Of a stretch of 64,000 nt of DNA, positions 27,061 to 36,956 are shown piece by piece. The stretch's first letter is position 1. Each line of letters opens with the position of its first letter. The position numbers and the translations under genes were made by a program. The stretch is from positions 2,741,501-2,805,500 of the forward strand of contig NZ_CP053562.1 of assembly GCF_002085925.2 (NCBI RefSeq), written 5' to 3'. This DNA comes from Thioclava electrotropha (GTDB lineage Bacteria; Pseudomonadota; Alphaproteobacteria; Rhodobacterales; Rhodobacteraceae). The notes beneath the pieces were generated by a model. It was not told the origin of the DNA. It was given only the letters and a program-made list of their open reading frames with translations, and did not search any database.

Positions 27061-28437
27061 ATGGCATTGGCAGAGGCGCTGGCGGAACTCGAAACTTTGC
27101 TGGGCGACCGGCTCGACGCCTCGAAAGGCGCGCGCGACCAGCACGGCCGCAACGAGACATGGTTTGCTTTCGCACCGCCGGATGCGGTGGCCTATCCGAT
27201 CAGCGCCGAGGAAGTCAGCGCGATCGTGAAAATCTGCGCCGCCCATGACGTTCCGATCACGCCCTATGGCACGGGCACCTCGCTGGAGGGCCATGCCGTG
27301 CCGGTGCGCGGCGGGATCAGCCTCGATCTGATGAAGATGGACCGCGTGGTCGACGTTCTGGCCGAGGACATGCAGGTGCGCGTCCAGCCCGGCGTGACCC
27401 GCGAGGCGCTCAACGAGGACCTGCGCGCGACGGGGCTGTTCTTCCCGGTCGATCCGGGCGCAAATGCCTCTCTTGGCGGTATGGCGGCGACCCGGGCGAG
27501 CGGCACGACGACGGTGGGCTATGGCTCGATGCGCGACAACGTGGCGGCGCTGGAAGTGGTGCTGGCCGACGGCCGCATCATCCGCACCGGCAGCCGCGCG
27601 AAGAAATCCTCGGCAGGCTACGATCTGACCGCGCTCATGGTGGGCTCGGAAGGCACGCTCGGGATCATCACCGAGCTGACGCTGCGCCTGCATGGCCAGC
27701 CCGAGGCGATCTCCTCTGCGGTCTGTGCCTTCGACACGCTGGAAGCGGCGGTCGAGACGGTGCAGATGACGATCCAGATGGGCATCCCGATGGCGCGGAT
27801 CGAATTTGTCGACGACCTTACCGCGCAGATCTTCAACGAGGCCAACGGCACCGATTTCCCCGCGAAACCGCATCTGATGATCGAGTTTCACGGCTCGGAG
27901 AGCGGTGTGGCCGAGGCGTCCGAACGCTTCGGCGAAGTCGTGGCCGAGATGGGCGGCGCCGATTTCCAATGGGCGACGACGACCGAGGACCGCAACAAGC
28001 TGTGGAAGATGCGCCACGGCGCTTACCCGGCCACGATCGCGCATCGCCCCGGCTGCATGGGGCTGGTGACCGATATCTGCGTCCCGATCTCGCGGCTGGC
28101 GGAGGCCGTGGCCGCGACCAAGCATGACATCCTCGAAGCCGGGCTGATCGGCCCCGTGGTGGGCCATGTCGGCGACGGGAATTTCCACTCGGTCCTGCTG
28201 CTCGATCCCGAGGATAAGGACGAATTCAAGCGCGCCAAGCAAGTGGCCGCGAAGATGGCCGAACGCGCGCTGGAGATGCAGGGCACCGTCACCGGCGAGC
28301 ACGGCATCGGCATGGGCAAGATAGGCTATATGCGTGGTGAACATGGCGCGGGCTGGGACGTGATGGGCCAGATCAAGCGCGCGCTCGACCCGCAGAACAT
28401 TCTCAATCCCGGCAAACTGGTGGAGCAGGACGAATGA
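27061..28437 (+). CDS. FAD-linked D-lactate dehydrogenase (cytochrome type)
   Basis: Flavoprotein of 458 residues of the GlcD/Dld family. The FAD-binding PCMH domain includes ITPYGTGTSLEGHAVPVRGGISLDL, VQPGVTREALN, VDPGANASLGGMAATRASGTTTVGYG and VMLVGSEGTLGIITELTL-type segments. The C-terminal domain has GHVGDGNFHSVLLLDP and TGEHGIGMGK, the latter in the active-site region. It oxidises D-lactate or a related 2-hydroxy acid and passes electrons to the respiratory chain. Its stop overlaps the next gene by 4 nt. Confidence 0.9.
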   Translation: MALAEALAELETLLGDRLDASKGARDQHGRNETWFAFAPPDAVAYPISAEEVSAIVKICAAHDVPITPYGTGTSLEGHAVPVRGGISLDLMKMDRVVDVLAEDMQVRVQPGVTREALNEDLRATGLFFPVDPGANASLGGMAATRASGTTTVGYGSMRDNVAALEVVLADGRIIRTGSRAKKSSAGYDLTALMVGSEGTLGIITELTLRLHGQPEAISSAVCAFDTLEAAVETVQMTIQMGIPMARIEFVDDLTAQIFNEANGTDFPAKPHLMIEFHGSESGVAEASERFGEVVAEMGGADFQWATTTEDRNKLWKMRHGAYPATIAHRPGCMGLVTDICVPISRLAEAVAATKHDILEAGLIGPVVGHVGDGNFHSVLLLDPEDKDEFKRAKQVAAKMAERALEMQGTVTGEHGIGMGKIGYMRGEHGAGWDVMGQIKRALDPQNILNPGKLVEQDE

Positions 28438-28826
28438 GCTTCGAAACCCCGGACGCGCTGCCGCGCGCCTTTGCGAAAGCCTGGGGCGCGCGCGACGCGC
28501 AGGCGCTTGCGGGCTTCTTCGCGGAAGACGCCGATTTCATCTCGCTCACCGGCGGGATCGCCTCGGGCCGCACCCGGATCGCGGAGTTGTTCGCAGGCGA
28601 ACTCGCCGGCGCCTTCTCGCGCGCGCGGTTGGTGACCGGCAAGGCCAAATCACGCGCCGTCGGCGCCGAGGCCGCGGTCGTCCTCCAACGCTTCGTCCTG
28701 ACCGGGATCATCACCGAAAACGGCGCGGATGCGGGCCGCATCGGCTGCACGCTGGCCGCGACGCTCGGGCTTACGCCAGCGGGCTGGGAAATCGTCGCCG
28801 CGCAATTCGTGGTGGAGGCGGGGTAA
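28434..28826 (+). CDS. SnoaL/NTF2-like (SgcJ/EcaC family) small protein
   Basis: Protein of 130 residues with the cone-shaped NTF2-like fold, recognisable from the start ALPRAFAKAWGARDAQALAGFFAEDADFISLTGGIASGRTRIAELF. Members include ketosteroid isomerase-like enzymes and binding proteins; activity is not predictable. Coupled to the D-lactate dehydrogenase by an ATGA overlap. Convergent with recN. Confidence 0.78.
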   Translation: MSFETPDALPRAFAKAWGARDAQALAGFFAEDADFISLTGGIASGRTRIAELFAGELAGAFSRARLVTGKAKSRAVGAEAAVVLQRFVLTGIITENGADAGRIGCTLAATLGLTPAGWEIVAAQFVVEAG

Positions 28827-28851
28827 GGCCCGCGTCCAAGTTCCCCTACCC

Positions 28852-30501
28852 TTAACCCTTCAGCAAATCCAGTGCCGCCGCCTTCGCGGCTTCGGTGACT
28901 TCGGCGCCTGCGATCATGCGGGCGATTTCGTCGGTGCGCTCGGCTGTGGCCAGCGCGCGGACTTCGGAAGTGGTCATGTCGTTGTTGACCGATTTGGCGA
29001 CGCGGAAATGGGTGGCGCCGCGGGCGGCGACCTGCGGGGAATGGGTGACGACGAGGACCTGAGCGCCCTCGGCGAGCTTCGCGAGACGACGGCCCACGGC
29101 ATCGGCTGTGGCCCCGCCCACGCCTCGGTCGATCTCGTCGAAGATCAGGGTCAGCGTATCGGCGCCGCGCGCGAGCACGACTTTCAGCGCGAGGAGGAAG
29201 CGTGACAGCTCGCCGCCCGACGCGATCTTGTTGAGCGGCCCTGCCGGCGCGCCGGGGTTGGTGGCGACGGTGAAGCGCACGGTATCGGTGCCCTCGGCAC
29301 CGGGCTCGCCCTCCGACAGACGCGTCTCGAACACGGCGCGATCCATCTTCAGCGGCGCCAATTCGCCCGCCATCGCGGCATCGAGTTGCCCTGCAGCCTC
29401 GGCACGCGCCTTCGACAGCGCAGCGGCAGCCTTGTCATAGGTCGCGCTTGCTTTGGCGAGCTCGGCTTCCAGCGCGCCGATCCCTTCTTCGCCCGCGTCC
29501 AAGGCGGCAAGCTTCTCGCGCAGGCCTTCGGCGAAATCGGCCAGTTCATCGGCGAGCACACCATGCTTGCGCGCAAGGCCACGGATCGCGAACAGACGTT
29601 CCTCGCAGGCCTCCAAAGCATGCGGATCGAAATCGAGCGCATCCAGCGCGGTCTCCACGCCTTGCGCCGCGTCACCCAGTTCGAGGAAGGCGCGTTCCAA
29701 GGCCTCCAGCGGCGCATCGAGACGCCCCTCGGCCCGGTCCGCAGCACCCTGCAACCAGCGATCGGCGTCGCGCATCATCCCCTCCGCCCCTTCCGGGCCG
29801 AGGGCGGCAAAGGCGCGCGACACATCTTCGCGGATTTTCGCAGCGCCCTGCATCAGGCGGCGCTGGCTGTCGAGCTCGGCTTCCTCGCCGGGTTTCGGAT
29901 CGAGCGTGTCGAATTCCTTCACCGCATAGCGCAGGAATTCTTCCTCTTCCTTCACCGCCGCGAGAGAACTCCGCGCCGCCTCCAGCTTGCGCGCCGCCGC
30001 CGCCCGCGCTTTCCACGCCGTGCGGGTGGCCTCCAGCAGATCGGAATGGCTCGCGAAGGCATCGAGCAGCGCCCGGTGGCCGCGTTCGTTGAGCAGACCT
30101 CCATCGTCGGACTGGCCGTGCAGTTCCACCAGCGAGGCGGAGACCTGCCGCAGCACGTCGCCCGACGCCCGGCGGTCGTTGATCCACGCGGTCTTGCGCC
30201 CGTCGCGCGCGTTCACCCGGCGCAGGATCAATTCGTCCGAGACAGGGATGCCCGCTTCGGCCAGTACCTCGCGCGCGGGGTGATCGGAGGGCAGCTCGAA
30301 CACCGCCGTCACCTCGCCCTGATCGGCACCCTGACGCACGAGTTCGGCCCGGCCGCGCCAGCCCAGCACGAAGCCCAGACAGTCGAGCAGAATCGACTTG
30401 CCCGCCCCGGTCTCGCCGGTCAGCACATTGAGGCCGGGGCCGAAGTCCAGCTCCAGCCTCTCGATAATCAGAATGTCGCGGATATCCAGCGAATGTAGCA
30501 T
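28852..30501 (-). CDS. recN: DNA repair protein RecN
   Basis: SMC-like ATPase of 549 residues acting in double-strand break repair. The N-terminal head has MLHSLDIRDILIIERLELDFGPGLNVLTGETGAGKS with Walker A at 29-36. A long alanine- and glutamate-rich coiled coil (about 150-370) follows, and the C-terminal head has ASGGELSRFLLALKVVL and Walker B LIFDEIDRGVGG. It lies 21 bp downstream of bamD on the same strand, with no separate promoter or LexA box seen. Confidence 0.95.
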   Translation of the reverse strand: MLHSLDIRDILIIERLELDFGPGLNVLTGETGAGKSILLDCLGFVLGWRGRAELVRQGADQGEVTAVFELPSDHPAREVLAEAGIPVSDELILRRVNARDGRKTAWINDRRASGDVLRQVSASLVELHGQSDDGGLLNERGHRALLDAFASHSDLLEATRTAWKARAAAARKLEAARSSLAAVKEEEEFLRYAVKEFDTLDPKPGEEAELDSQRRLMQGAAKIREDVSRAFAALGPEGAEGMMRDADRWLQGAADRAEGRLDAPLEALERAFLELGDAAQGVETALDALDFDPHALEACEERLFAIRGLARKHGVLADELADFAEGLREKLAALDAGEEGIGALEAELAKASATYDKAAAALSKARAEAAGQLDAAMAGELAPLKMDRAVFETRLSEGEPGAEGTDTVRFTVATNPGAPAGPLNKIASGGELSRFLLALKVVLARGADTLTLIFDEIDRGVGGATADAVGRRLAKLAEGAQVLVVTHSPQVAARGATHFRVAKSVNNDMTTSEVRALATAERTDEIARMIAGAEVTEAAKAAALDLLKG

Positions 30502-30522
30502 TTCAGACCATGAGGGCCCCGA

Positions 30523-31383
30523 TCAGAGCCACTTGCCCTGAACCACCTGACGATACACGCTGGACAGCCATCCGTTGCCCTTCGCCTCGGGCTTCAACCC
30601 ACGCTTCTGCAGCAGGTTGTAAGCGTCCTGATAGAAGGGCGAGGACTGGAAGTTGTGGCCGAGGATCGCGCCTGCGGTCTGCGCCTGATCGGTGATGCCG
30701 AGCGCCAGATAGGCCTCCACCAGACGTTCCAGCGCCTCGGGCGTGTGGCTCGTCGTTTGGAATTGCTCCACCACCACGCGGAAGCGGTTGATCGCCGCGG
30801 TGTAGTTGCCGCGCTTGAGGTAGTAACGCCCGATCTCCATCTCCTTGCCCGCGAGGTGGTCGAAGGCGAGGTCGAATTTCAGGATCGCCGACTGGGCGTA
30901 TTCCGAATCCGGGTATTTCTCGATCACGTCGCGCAGCGCCTGCAGCGCCTGGAAGGTCAGGCCCTGATCGCGGCCGACCTCGTCGATCTGATCGTAATAG
31001 CTGAGCGCCAGAAGATATTGCGCATAGGCCGCGTCTTCGTCGCCGGGATAGGTGTCGAGGAATCGCTGCGCCGAGGCGCGGGCTTCTTCGTAATTCTTCG
31101 CCTTATGCTGGGCATAGGCTTCCATGATCAACGCGCGCTTGGCCCATTGCGAATAGGGGTAAAGCCGCTCGACCTCGGAGAAATACTTCAGCGCGGTATT
31201 GGGGCGGCGCGGATTGCCGACCTCAAGCTCGTACTCGCCACGCTCGTAGATTTGCTTGGCCGTGAAGTTTTCGAGGTTCGGTGCTTTGTTCGGGTCAGTA
31301 CCGCAGGCGGAAAGCGCCATTACAAGACCAAGAGCCCCGAGTTTCGCTGCCGCCAGTTTGCCGCGCGCCATGCCCTGCCCCAT
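30523..31383 (-). CDS. bamD: Outer-membrane assembly lipoprotein BamD (ComL)
   Basis: Lipoprotein of 286 residues in the BAM complex that inserts beta-barrel proteins. A signal peptide ends in the lipobox LSAC (cysteine near residue 27), followed by TPR-like repeats (QIYERGEYELEVGNPRRPNTALKYFSEVERLYPYSQWAKRALIMEAYAQHKAKNYEEA). The ATG at 31383 is used; a GAAAGAGGG tract abuts it, so ATG 31371 is possible. Between lpxC and recN in the long minus-strand array. Confidence 0.92.
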   Translation of the reverse strand: MGQGMARGKLAAAKLGALGLVMALSACGTDPNKAPNLENFTAKQIYERGEYELEVGNPRRPNTALKYFSEVERLYPYSQWAKRALIMEAYAQHKAKNYEEARASAQRFLDTYPGDEDAAYAQYLLALSYYDQIDEVGRDQGLTFQALQALRDVIEKYPDSEYAQSAILKFDLAFDHLAGKEMEIGRYYLKRGNYTAAINRFRVVVEQFQTTSHTPEALERLVEAYLALGITDQAQTAGAILGHNFQSSPFYQDAYNLLQKRGLKPEAKGNGWLSSVYRQVVQGKWL

Positions 31384-31549
31384 CCCTCTTTCGTTGCCGG
31401 AGAAAGGCCCCGGACCCGTCAATCACTACCCCGTTTCGGAGGCCGTTCGGCATGTCCTAGCATAGAAAAATCCGGGGCGCAAAATGCCTTTGCGGGTTTT
31501 GACGCCCTTTTCCCGATGCCCGCGAACCCGTGACCGGGCCGCGATGCAT

Positions 31550-32468
31550 TCAGGCCGATGCCAGTGCCGCTGCCGAGCATACACCAGCGCCGGGCAAGCT
31601 GTAAGCCTGCGCGGGCGAACAGGTTTCCCAGCACCACGCATCGGGGCGCTCGAACAACGCCCGCAAAAGCTGGTTGGTCATCGCATGACCCGCGCGGTTG
31701 CCGCGATAGCGACCGAGGATCGGCGCGCCCGCAAGCGCGAGATCGCCAAGCGCATCGAGCATCTTGTGGCGCACGGGTTCATCCGCGTGCCGCAGGCCGC
31801 CGGGGCTGAGCACCTTGTCGCCATCAACGACCACGGCATTCTCGAACGTACCGCCGAGGCTGAGCCTTCTCGCGCATCGCATCGACATCGGCGAGGCGGC
31901 AGAAGGTGCGGCTGTCCATCAGTTCGCGCACGAAAGCGCCATTGGCCATCTTGAGGCGCTTGCTCTGACGGCCGATCGCGGCGTCGGTGAAGTCGATCGC
32001 GAAATCGATCTCGAGACCCGCGGCAGGTTCGATGCGCGCCACGGCCTGACCGTTGCGCACTTCGACCGGTTTCAGGATGCGGATCGCGCGCAGTTCAGCG
32101 GCAAGCTCACGCAAACCAGCCGCGCGGAACGCCGCGACGAACTGGGCCGAAGACCCGTCGAGGATCGGCACTTCCGGCCCGTCGAGCGAGATCAGCGCGT
32201 TGTGGATGCCCGAGCCCACGAGAGCCGCCATCAGGTGCTCGATCGTGGAGACCTGAACGCCGTCTTCGTTTTCGATCAGCGTGCAGAGCGTCGCGCTCGG
32301 CACGTTGCTCCACAATGCGGGCACACGAGGGTTCACGCCGGACACATCGGTGCGACGGAACACGATCCCATGGCCTGCAGGCGCCGGATGCACATGCATC
32401 TCGACCGGGGCGCCCGAATGGAGCCCAACGCCGGAAAAGGCCACGGATTTGGCAAGCGTCGTCTGCAC
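31550..32468 (-). pseudogene. lpxC: UDP-3-O-acyl-N-acetylglucosamine deacetylase LpxC, with frameshift
   Basis: Zinc enzyme of the first committed step of lipid A synthesis. It starts at GTG 32468 (QTTLAKSVAFSGVGLHSG, with GAGG upstream). The first part carries the zinc ligand His78 in TIEHLMAAL and reads to [11 protein letters not shown]; the rest ([35 protein letters not shown] with the second zinc His/Asp) is in another frame. The switch is near 31864-31868, where AAGGCTCAGC replaces the AAGGGCCTCAGC that would keep the frame, two bases short. As written, the product ends at 31824 and lacks catalytic residues. LpxC is normally essential, so a sequence error is more likely than a true null. 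Confidence 0.88.
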
Positions 32469-32644
32469 GATAACCTCACAACTTTTTTCTCTGGCGATCC
32501 ACGAACACACGGGTCCGAGAGCCGCAGCATCAGTTAGTCAGAGAAGGCGGGGTTAACAATTCACTCTTTGTAACGGCCTGAAACATTGCGGCCGTGATCT
32601 GGCGGAAGGCCGCGCAGAAGCACATAAGCCACTGAGATAGAATG

Positions 32645-32669
32645 AAAAAAGGCCCGCTCTCGCGGACCT
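32645..32669 (-). terminator. Rho-independent terminator downstream of ftsZ
   Basis: On the minus strand GGTCCGC (32662-32668) pairs with GCGGGCC (32651-32657) across a GAGA loop, with one G-T pair, followed by six T residues. It lies 33 bp after the ftsZ stop and separates ftsZ from lpxC. Confidence 0.7.
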
Positions 32670-32701
32670 CTTTCGGCGTTTCGTGAAGCCTTTGTGACCG
32701 A

Positions 32702-34399
32702 TTAATTCGCCTGACGGCGCAGGAAGGCCGGGATCTCGATGCGATCCTGATCCTCGGATTGCTCGTCATCATAGGCCTCGGCGCGCGGCTGAGCGGTCTG
32801 CGGACGCTGCTGCTGGGGCTGCGGCGCGGGCTGCTGCGGAGCGTGCTGCTGGGGCGCGTGGCCCTGCTCGGCATGGCCGTGGCCGGTCATGCGATTGATC
32901 AGCGAGTTGATGCCAAAGCGCGGACGCTCTGCCTGCGGCTGCGGTTGCGGCTGCTGCGGTGCGGCCGGGCGAGTCGCCGCCATCGGACGCTGCGCGGGCG
33001 CGCTCGACGGAGCCTTGTTCACCGCCGCCTCGAGACGACGCAGGGCTTCCGGCGACGGGGTGCCGGGCTGACGCGGACGCGGTGCGACATAGTCATGCGC
33101 GCCGTCTTCGACATGCAGATCCTGCGCGGGCGCAGGCTGCGGACGATAGGCCGGCGGCGGCAGGTCGTCAGCGGCTTCCTGAGCGCGCGGCTGCTCCATC
33201 GTGGCGCGAGCTGCGGGCGCGTCGAACAGGGTCCGCTCTTGTGCGGTCTGCTGCGGCGCGGGCTGCGGGGCTGCCTGAGCGGCCGGTGCCTGTTGCGGCG
33301 CGGGCTGCGGGGCCGGAGCGGGCTGCGGCGCCGGAGCGGGCGCATGCTCGATGGTAGCTTCGGCTGCGGTTTCCGCGGGCTTCAGTGGCTCGGCGAGCGA
33401 GCGGCGCGGCACCGGGACTTCCGCCGGGGTGGCCAGCGCATCTATACCGGTCGCGACCACGGAGACACGCATCGCGCCTTCCATGTCGGGGTCCAGCGTC
33501 GAGCCGACGATGATGTTGGCATCCGCATCGACCTCTTCGCGAATGCGGTTCGCCGCTTCGTCGAGTTCGAACAGCGTCAGGTCGTAGCCGCCGGTGATGT
33601 TGATCAGCACGCCCTTGGCGCCTGCCAGCGAGATCTCGTCGAGGAGCGGGTTCGCGATGGCCTTCTCGGCGGCCTGAACCGCGCGATCTTCGCCCGTCGC
33701 CTCGCCGGTGCCCATCATCGCCTTGCCCATCTCGTCCATCACCGCACGCACGTCGGCGAAGTCGAGGTTGATCAGGCCAGGACGGACCATCAGGTCGGTC
33801 ACGCCCTTCACGCCCTGATACAGAACGTCATCCGCCATCGAGAAGGCTTCGGTGAAGGTGGTCTTCTCGTTGGCCAGACGGAACAGGTTCTGGTTCGGAA
33901 TGATGATCAGCGTGTCGACGACCTTCTGGAGCTCTTCGAGGCCCTGCTCGGCCTGACGCATCCGCTTGGAGCCTTCGAACTGGAACGGCTTGGTCACGAC
34001 GCCGACGGTCAGAACACCCAGCTCACGCGCGGCCTGCGCGATGATCGGAGCAGCCCCGGTGCCGGTGCCGCCGCCCATGCCGGCGGTGATGAAGCACATA
34101 TGCGCGCCAGCGAGGTGATCGACGATCGCCTCGATGCTTTCTTCGGCCGCGGCTGCGCCCACCGTGGGACGGGCGCCTGCGCCCAGACCTTCGGTGACCT
34201 TGGTGCCCATCTGGACCCGGGCCTGCGACTTGGACTGCTGCAGCGCCTGAGCGTCGGTATTCGCGACCACGAATTCCACGCCCTCAAGCTGCTGCTCGAT
34301 CATGTTGTTGACCGCGTTCCCGCCCGCGCCCCCGACGCCGAATACGGTGATCCGGGGCTTGAGGTCCTCGTGCTCTGACATCATCAAATTCAACGCCAT
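32702..34399 (-). CDS. ftsZ: Cell division protein FtsZ
   Basis: Tubulin-like GTPase of 565 residues that forms the division ring. [17 protein letters not shown] and the tubulin signature [10 protein letters not shown] bind GTP, and [15 protein letters not shown] is the T7 catalytic loop. After the core (about 320 residues) there is a long Gln/Pro/Ala-rich disordered linker, then the conserved C-terminal peptide IPAFLRR that binds FtsA and others. The long linker is typical of alphaproteobacteria. Preceded by a 269-bp spacer with a perfect palindrome. Confidence 0.97.
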   Translation of the reverse strand: MALNLMMSEHEDLKPRITVFGVGGAGGNAVNNMIEQQLEGVEFVVANTDAQALQQSKSQARVQMGTKVTEGLGAGARPTVGAAAAEESIEAIVDHLAGAHMCFITAGMGGGTGTGAAPIIAQAARELGVLTVGVVTKPFQFEGSKRMRQAEQGLEELQKVVDTLIIIPNQNLFRLANEKTTFTEAFSMADDVLYQGVKGVTDLMVRPGLINLDFADVRAVMDEMGKAMMGTGEATGEDRAVQAAEKAIANPLLDEISLAGAKGVLINITGGYDLTLFELDEAANRIREEVDADANIIVGSTLDPDMEGAMRVSVVATGIDALATPAEVPVPRRSLAEPLKPAETAAEATIEHAPAPAPQPAPAPQPAPQQAPAAQAAPQPAPQQTAQERTLFDAPAARATMEQPRAQEAADDLPPPAYRPQPAPAQDLHVEDGAHDYVAPRPRQPGTPSPEALRRLEAAVNKAPSSAPAQRPMAATRPAAPQQPQPQPQAERPRFGINSLINRMTGHGHAEQGHAPQQHAPQQPAPQPQQQRPQTAQPRAEAYDDEQSEDQDRIEIPAFLRRQAN

Positions 34400-34518
34400 G
34401 TGGTATGTCCGCCTGTTGTTGCTGCCCGACCCTGTCCCAGGCCGATTTCAATGGAAATTAGACCGATTTTAGCGATGAATCGCCGCAGCGTCACGTAAAA
34501 AACCGCTTCGGACCACAA

Positions 34519-34536
34519 AATCTGGAGCTCCAGATT
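34519..34536. promoter_or_regulatory. 18-bp perfect palindrome upstream of ftsZ
   Basis: AATCTGGAGCTCCAGATT at 34519-34536 is perfectly self-complementary. It lies 120 bp upstream of the ftsZ start in the ftsA-ftsZ spacer (34400-34668), which is AT-richer than its surroundings. It has no loop or U-run, so it looks like a dimeric protein-binding site rather than a terminator. The protein is unknown. Confidence 0.5.
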
Positions 34537-34668
34537 CCGTGACCAGCGGTATTTCGCGCAGACGTCAGCATATTGTGTGGATGATGCGGCCAGACCGCCG
34601 CCGCTACGCGAACTTGAACTTCGCGCGACAGGCGTCTGAGATCAGTCAATTTTCACTTTTGCAACATT

Positions 34669-35994
34669 TCACCAATTATCGCGGAACCAGCGGATGGCCC
34701 GGCGCAGCGAGCGCCCGCCCAGCGTTTCGGGGGGCATCTCGAAATCCCACCACTCGTCTTGCGGATGCGCCGCGAAAAGCGACAGCCCCACCACGGAAGA
34801 GAAGCCCGAGCCGGTCGCGGCCTGCGGCAGACCCTGCACCCGCATCGGCCGCCCGAGCCGCACATTCTGGCCGAGGATTCGCGCAGCCAGCCCGTCGAGA
34901 CCGGGGATCTGGCTCGCCCCGCCCGTCAGCACGATCTGCTTAGAGGGCAGATGTTCGAAGCCTGCGGCATCGAGGATCGCGCGCACGTCTTCGAGGATTT
35001 CCTCGACGCGCGGGCGCATTATTCCGATCAGTTCGGCGCGGCTCACCTGACGGCGGTCTTTCTCCCAGTCGCCGGAGTCGCCGCCCAGCTCGATCATCTC
35101 GCGATCGTCCATGCCGGTGGCGACAACCCCGCCGTGGAAGGTCTTGATCCGCTCGGCCACCGACATCGGCACCCGCAGCCCCGCCGCGATGTCGCGGGTG
35201 ACATGCTCGCCGCCCAGCCGCACCGCGTCGGCATAGATCATGTGTTTCTTCATGAAGATCGACACGCCGGTCGCGCCGCCGCCCATGTCAATGCAGGCCG
35301 CGCCCAGCTCCTGCTCGTCCTCGACAAGGCTGGAGACGCCCGAGACATAGGCCGAGCTGGCGATACCCGCGAGTTCGAGATCGCAGCGCCGGATGCAATA
35401 GATCAGGTTCTGGATCGCGGTGTCGGAGACGGTCAGCAGATGCATGTCGACCGCGAGGCGTTGCCCCGCATGGCCCCGCGGATCGGCCAGACCCGAGCGG
35501 TGATCGAGTGCGAAGTTCACCGGCTGCGCATGAAGCACCTCGCGCCCTGCCCCGAGCGGCGGGATATCGCAGGAGGCCAGCACGCGGCTCACATCGACCT
35601 CGGTGACCTGATCGCCCTGCACCTCGATCTCGCCCGCCAGCCCATAGGAGCGCGGCTCGGCGCCCGCGAAACAGGCGATGACGTGATCGACGCGCGTATT
35701 GGCCATCTTCTGTGCGGCCTGCACGGCGGTGCGGATCGCGCGTTCGGTCTCTGCCATCGCGTCGATCTCGCCGAAGCGCACCCCGCGCGAACGCGTCGTC
35801 GCGGCCCCGATCACCCGCACCGAGGCATGCCCGGCCAGGGAGTCTTCGTCCTCGGACCCGTTGGGATTGTCGAATTTCAGAACGAGGCAGGCGATCTTGG
35901 AACTGCCGATATCGAGAAGCGCGATCACGCCCCGTTGCATCGCTGCCTTACGCATGTTGCGCATTGCGCGCTGGAACTCGTAGAGATCGGTCAT
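34669..35994 (-). CDS. ftsA: Cell division protein FtsA
   Basis: Actin-like membrane tether for FtsZ, 441 residues. It has ATPase-fold motifs GVIALLDIGSSKIACLVLK (phosphate 1), CIDMGGGATGVSIF (phosphate 2) and IVLTGGASQIPGL (adenosine), with the FtsA-specific 1C domain between. The C-terminus ends in an amphipathic helix, RSLRRAIRWFRDNW, the membrane-targeting sequence. Overlaps ftsQ by 4 nt. Confidence 0.95.
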   Translation of the reverse strand: MTDLYEFQRAMRNMRKAAMQRGVIALLDIGSSKIACLVLKFDNPNGSEDEDSLAGHASVRVIGAATTRSRGVRFGEIDAMAETERAIRTAVQAAQKMANTRVDHVIACFAGAEPRSYGLAGEIEVQGDQVTEVDVSRVLASCDIPPLGAGREVLHAQPVNFALDHRSGLADPRGHAGQRLAVDMHLLTVSDTAIQNLIYCIRRCDLELAGIASSAYVSGVSSLVEDEQELGAACIDMGGGATGVSIFMKKHMIYADAVRLGGEHVTRDIAAGLRVPMSVAERIKTFHGGVVATGMDDREMIELGGDSGDWEKDRRQVSRAELIGIMRPRVEEILEDVRAILDAAGFEHLPSKQIVLTGGASQIPGLDGLAARILGQNVRLGRPMRVQGLPQAATGSGFSSVVGLSLFAAHPQDEWWDFEMPPETLGGRSLRRAIRWFRDNW

Positions 35995-36956
35995 TGCGTG
36001 GCCCTCGCTTTGAGAATGTCAGACTGCACCCGGCGGAATTCGGCGAGCGCGTTATCGCTGAGCCGGATCGTCGGACGGTCCTTGTTTCGAAAATCAATCA
36101 CGGTGAAATCGCGGGCGAGCAGATCCTCGGCGGTATTGAGCGCGAGGATACGGTCGAGTGCTGCGACGGGATCTGTCTCGGGGAGCATGATGCGCTGGCC
36201 ATGATCGAGCACGAGGTCCCAGCGGCGCTCGCCCAACCGTTCCAGCCCGCGCAGACGCGGCAGAAGCGGACCGGCATCGGCAATGATTTCCAGCGCCTCG
36301 GGCACCGCCTTATCCGCGCCCATGCCGGAAATCACCGGCAGATCGGGACGCGCTTCACGCGAAATCAGCGTAGCCACCCGGTGGCCCGACGCGTCGAGCA
36401 TCTCGAGACCGCCCGGCTGGCGCCAGAGAATCGCGGGGACGCGCTCGGTCACGTCGGCTTCGAGCACACCGCCCGGACGGATCACCAGCCGCGCGTCCGC
36501 CACCGCATCGAGGCGGCGGATCGTGTCGCGATAGGCGTCGAGGTCGATGTCGAAGCTCGACGCGGGCAGCCCCACCGGCAGCATCGCGCGCACGGCATGG
36601 GCGACCTCGGGGCTCGCGCCTTCGATCTTGAGCAGCTTGACCATGAATTCGGGGCGATGCTCGATCGCGTCCTTCACATCCTGCACCTGCGCGACCAGCT
36701 CGGCGCGGCGGCCCGGATCGCCCAGCCACAGGCCGAGACCTGCGACGATCAGAACAATCGGCACGCCGATCCGGGTGAAGGCGCGCACGGCGGGCGTGAG
36801 CCACAGCCGTTCGAGTTTGAAAGCAAGCCGCGACGGCGCGGGATCGCGGCGGGCGGGACGTTTGGAGCGTTGGTAAACGCGGGGGGCCATGCCACCCGAA
36901 GGGCCTTGGCGATGCCCGGGGGCTTCGCGCGGCGGGGCACCGTTCAGCGGCCGCAT
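35991..36956 (-). CDS. ftsQ: Cell division protein FtsQ
   Basis: Single-pass divisome protein of 321 residues. It has a basic cytoplasmic N-terminus, one membrane helix ([17 protein letters not shown]) and a periplasmic POTRA plus FtsQ domain ([44 protein letters not shown]). The ATG at 36956 has GGAGG upstream and overlaps the end of ddl by 13 nt. Bridges early and late divisome proteins. Confidence 0.93.
   Translation of the reverse strand: MRPLNGAPPREAPGHRQGPSGGMAPRVYQRSKRPARRDPAPSRLAFKLERLWLTPAVRAFTRIGVPIVLIVAGLGLWLGDPGRRAELVAQVQDVKDAIEHRPEFMVKLLKIEGASPEVAHAVRAMLPVGLPASSFDIDLDAYRDTIRRLDAVADARLVIRPGGVLEADVTERVPAILWRQPGGLEMLDASGHRVATLISREARPDLPVISGMGADKAVPEALEIIADAGPLLPRLRGLERLGERRWDLVLDHGQRIMLPETDPVAALDRILALNTAEDLLARDFTVIDFRNKDRPTIRLSDNALAEFRRVQSDILKARATQ

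Noticed and set aside
31550..32468. Programmed ribosomal frameshift in lpxC
   Set aside because: The junction AAGGCTCAGC has no slippery heptamer plus pseudoknot arrangement that I can see, and murB has a comparable break at a homopolymer, so sequence error is simpler.
32759..34378. 539-residue plus-strand open frame
   Set aside because: Mirror of the FtsZ reading frame; high-GC DNA gives long antisense frames. No start signal or motif.
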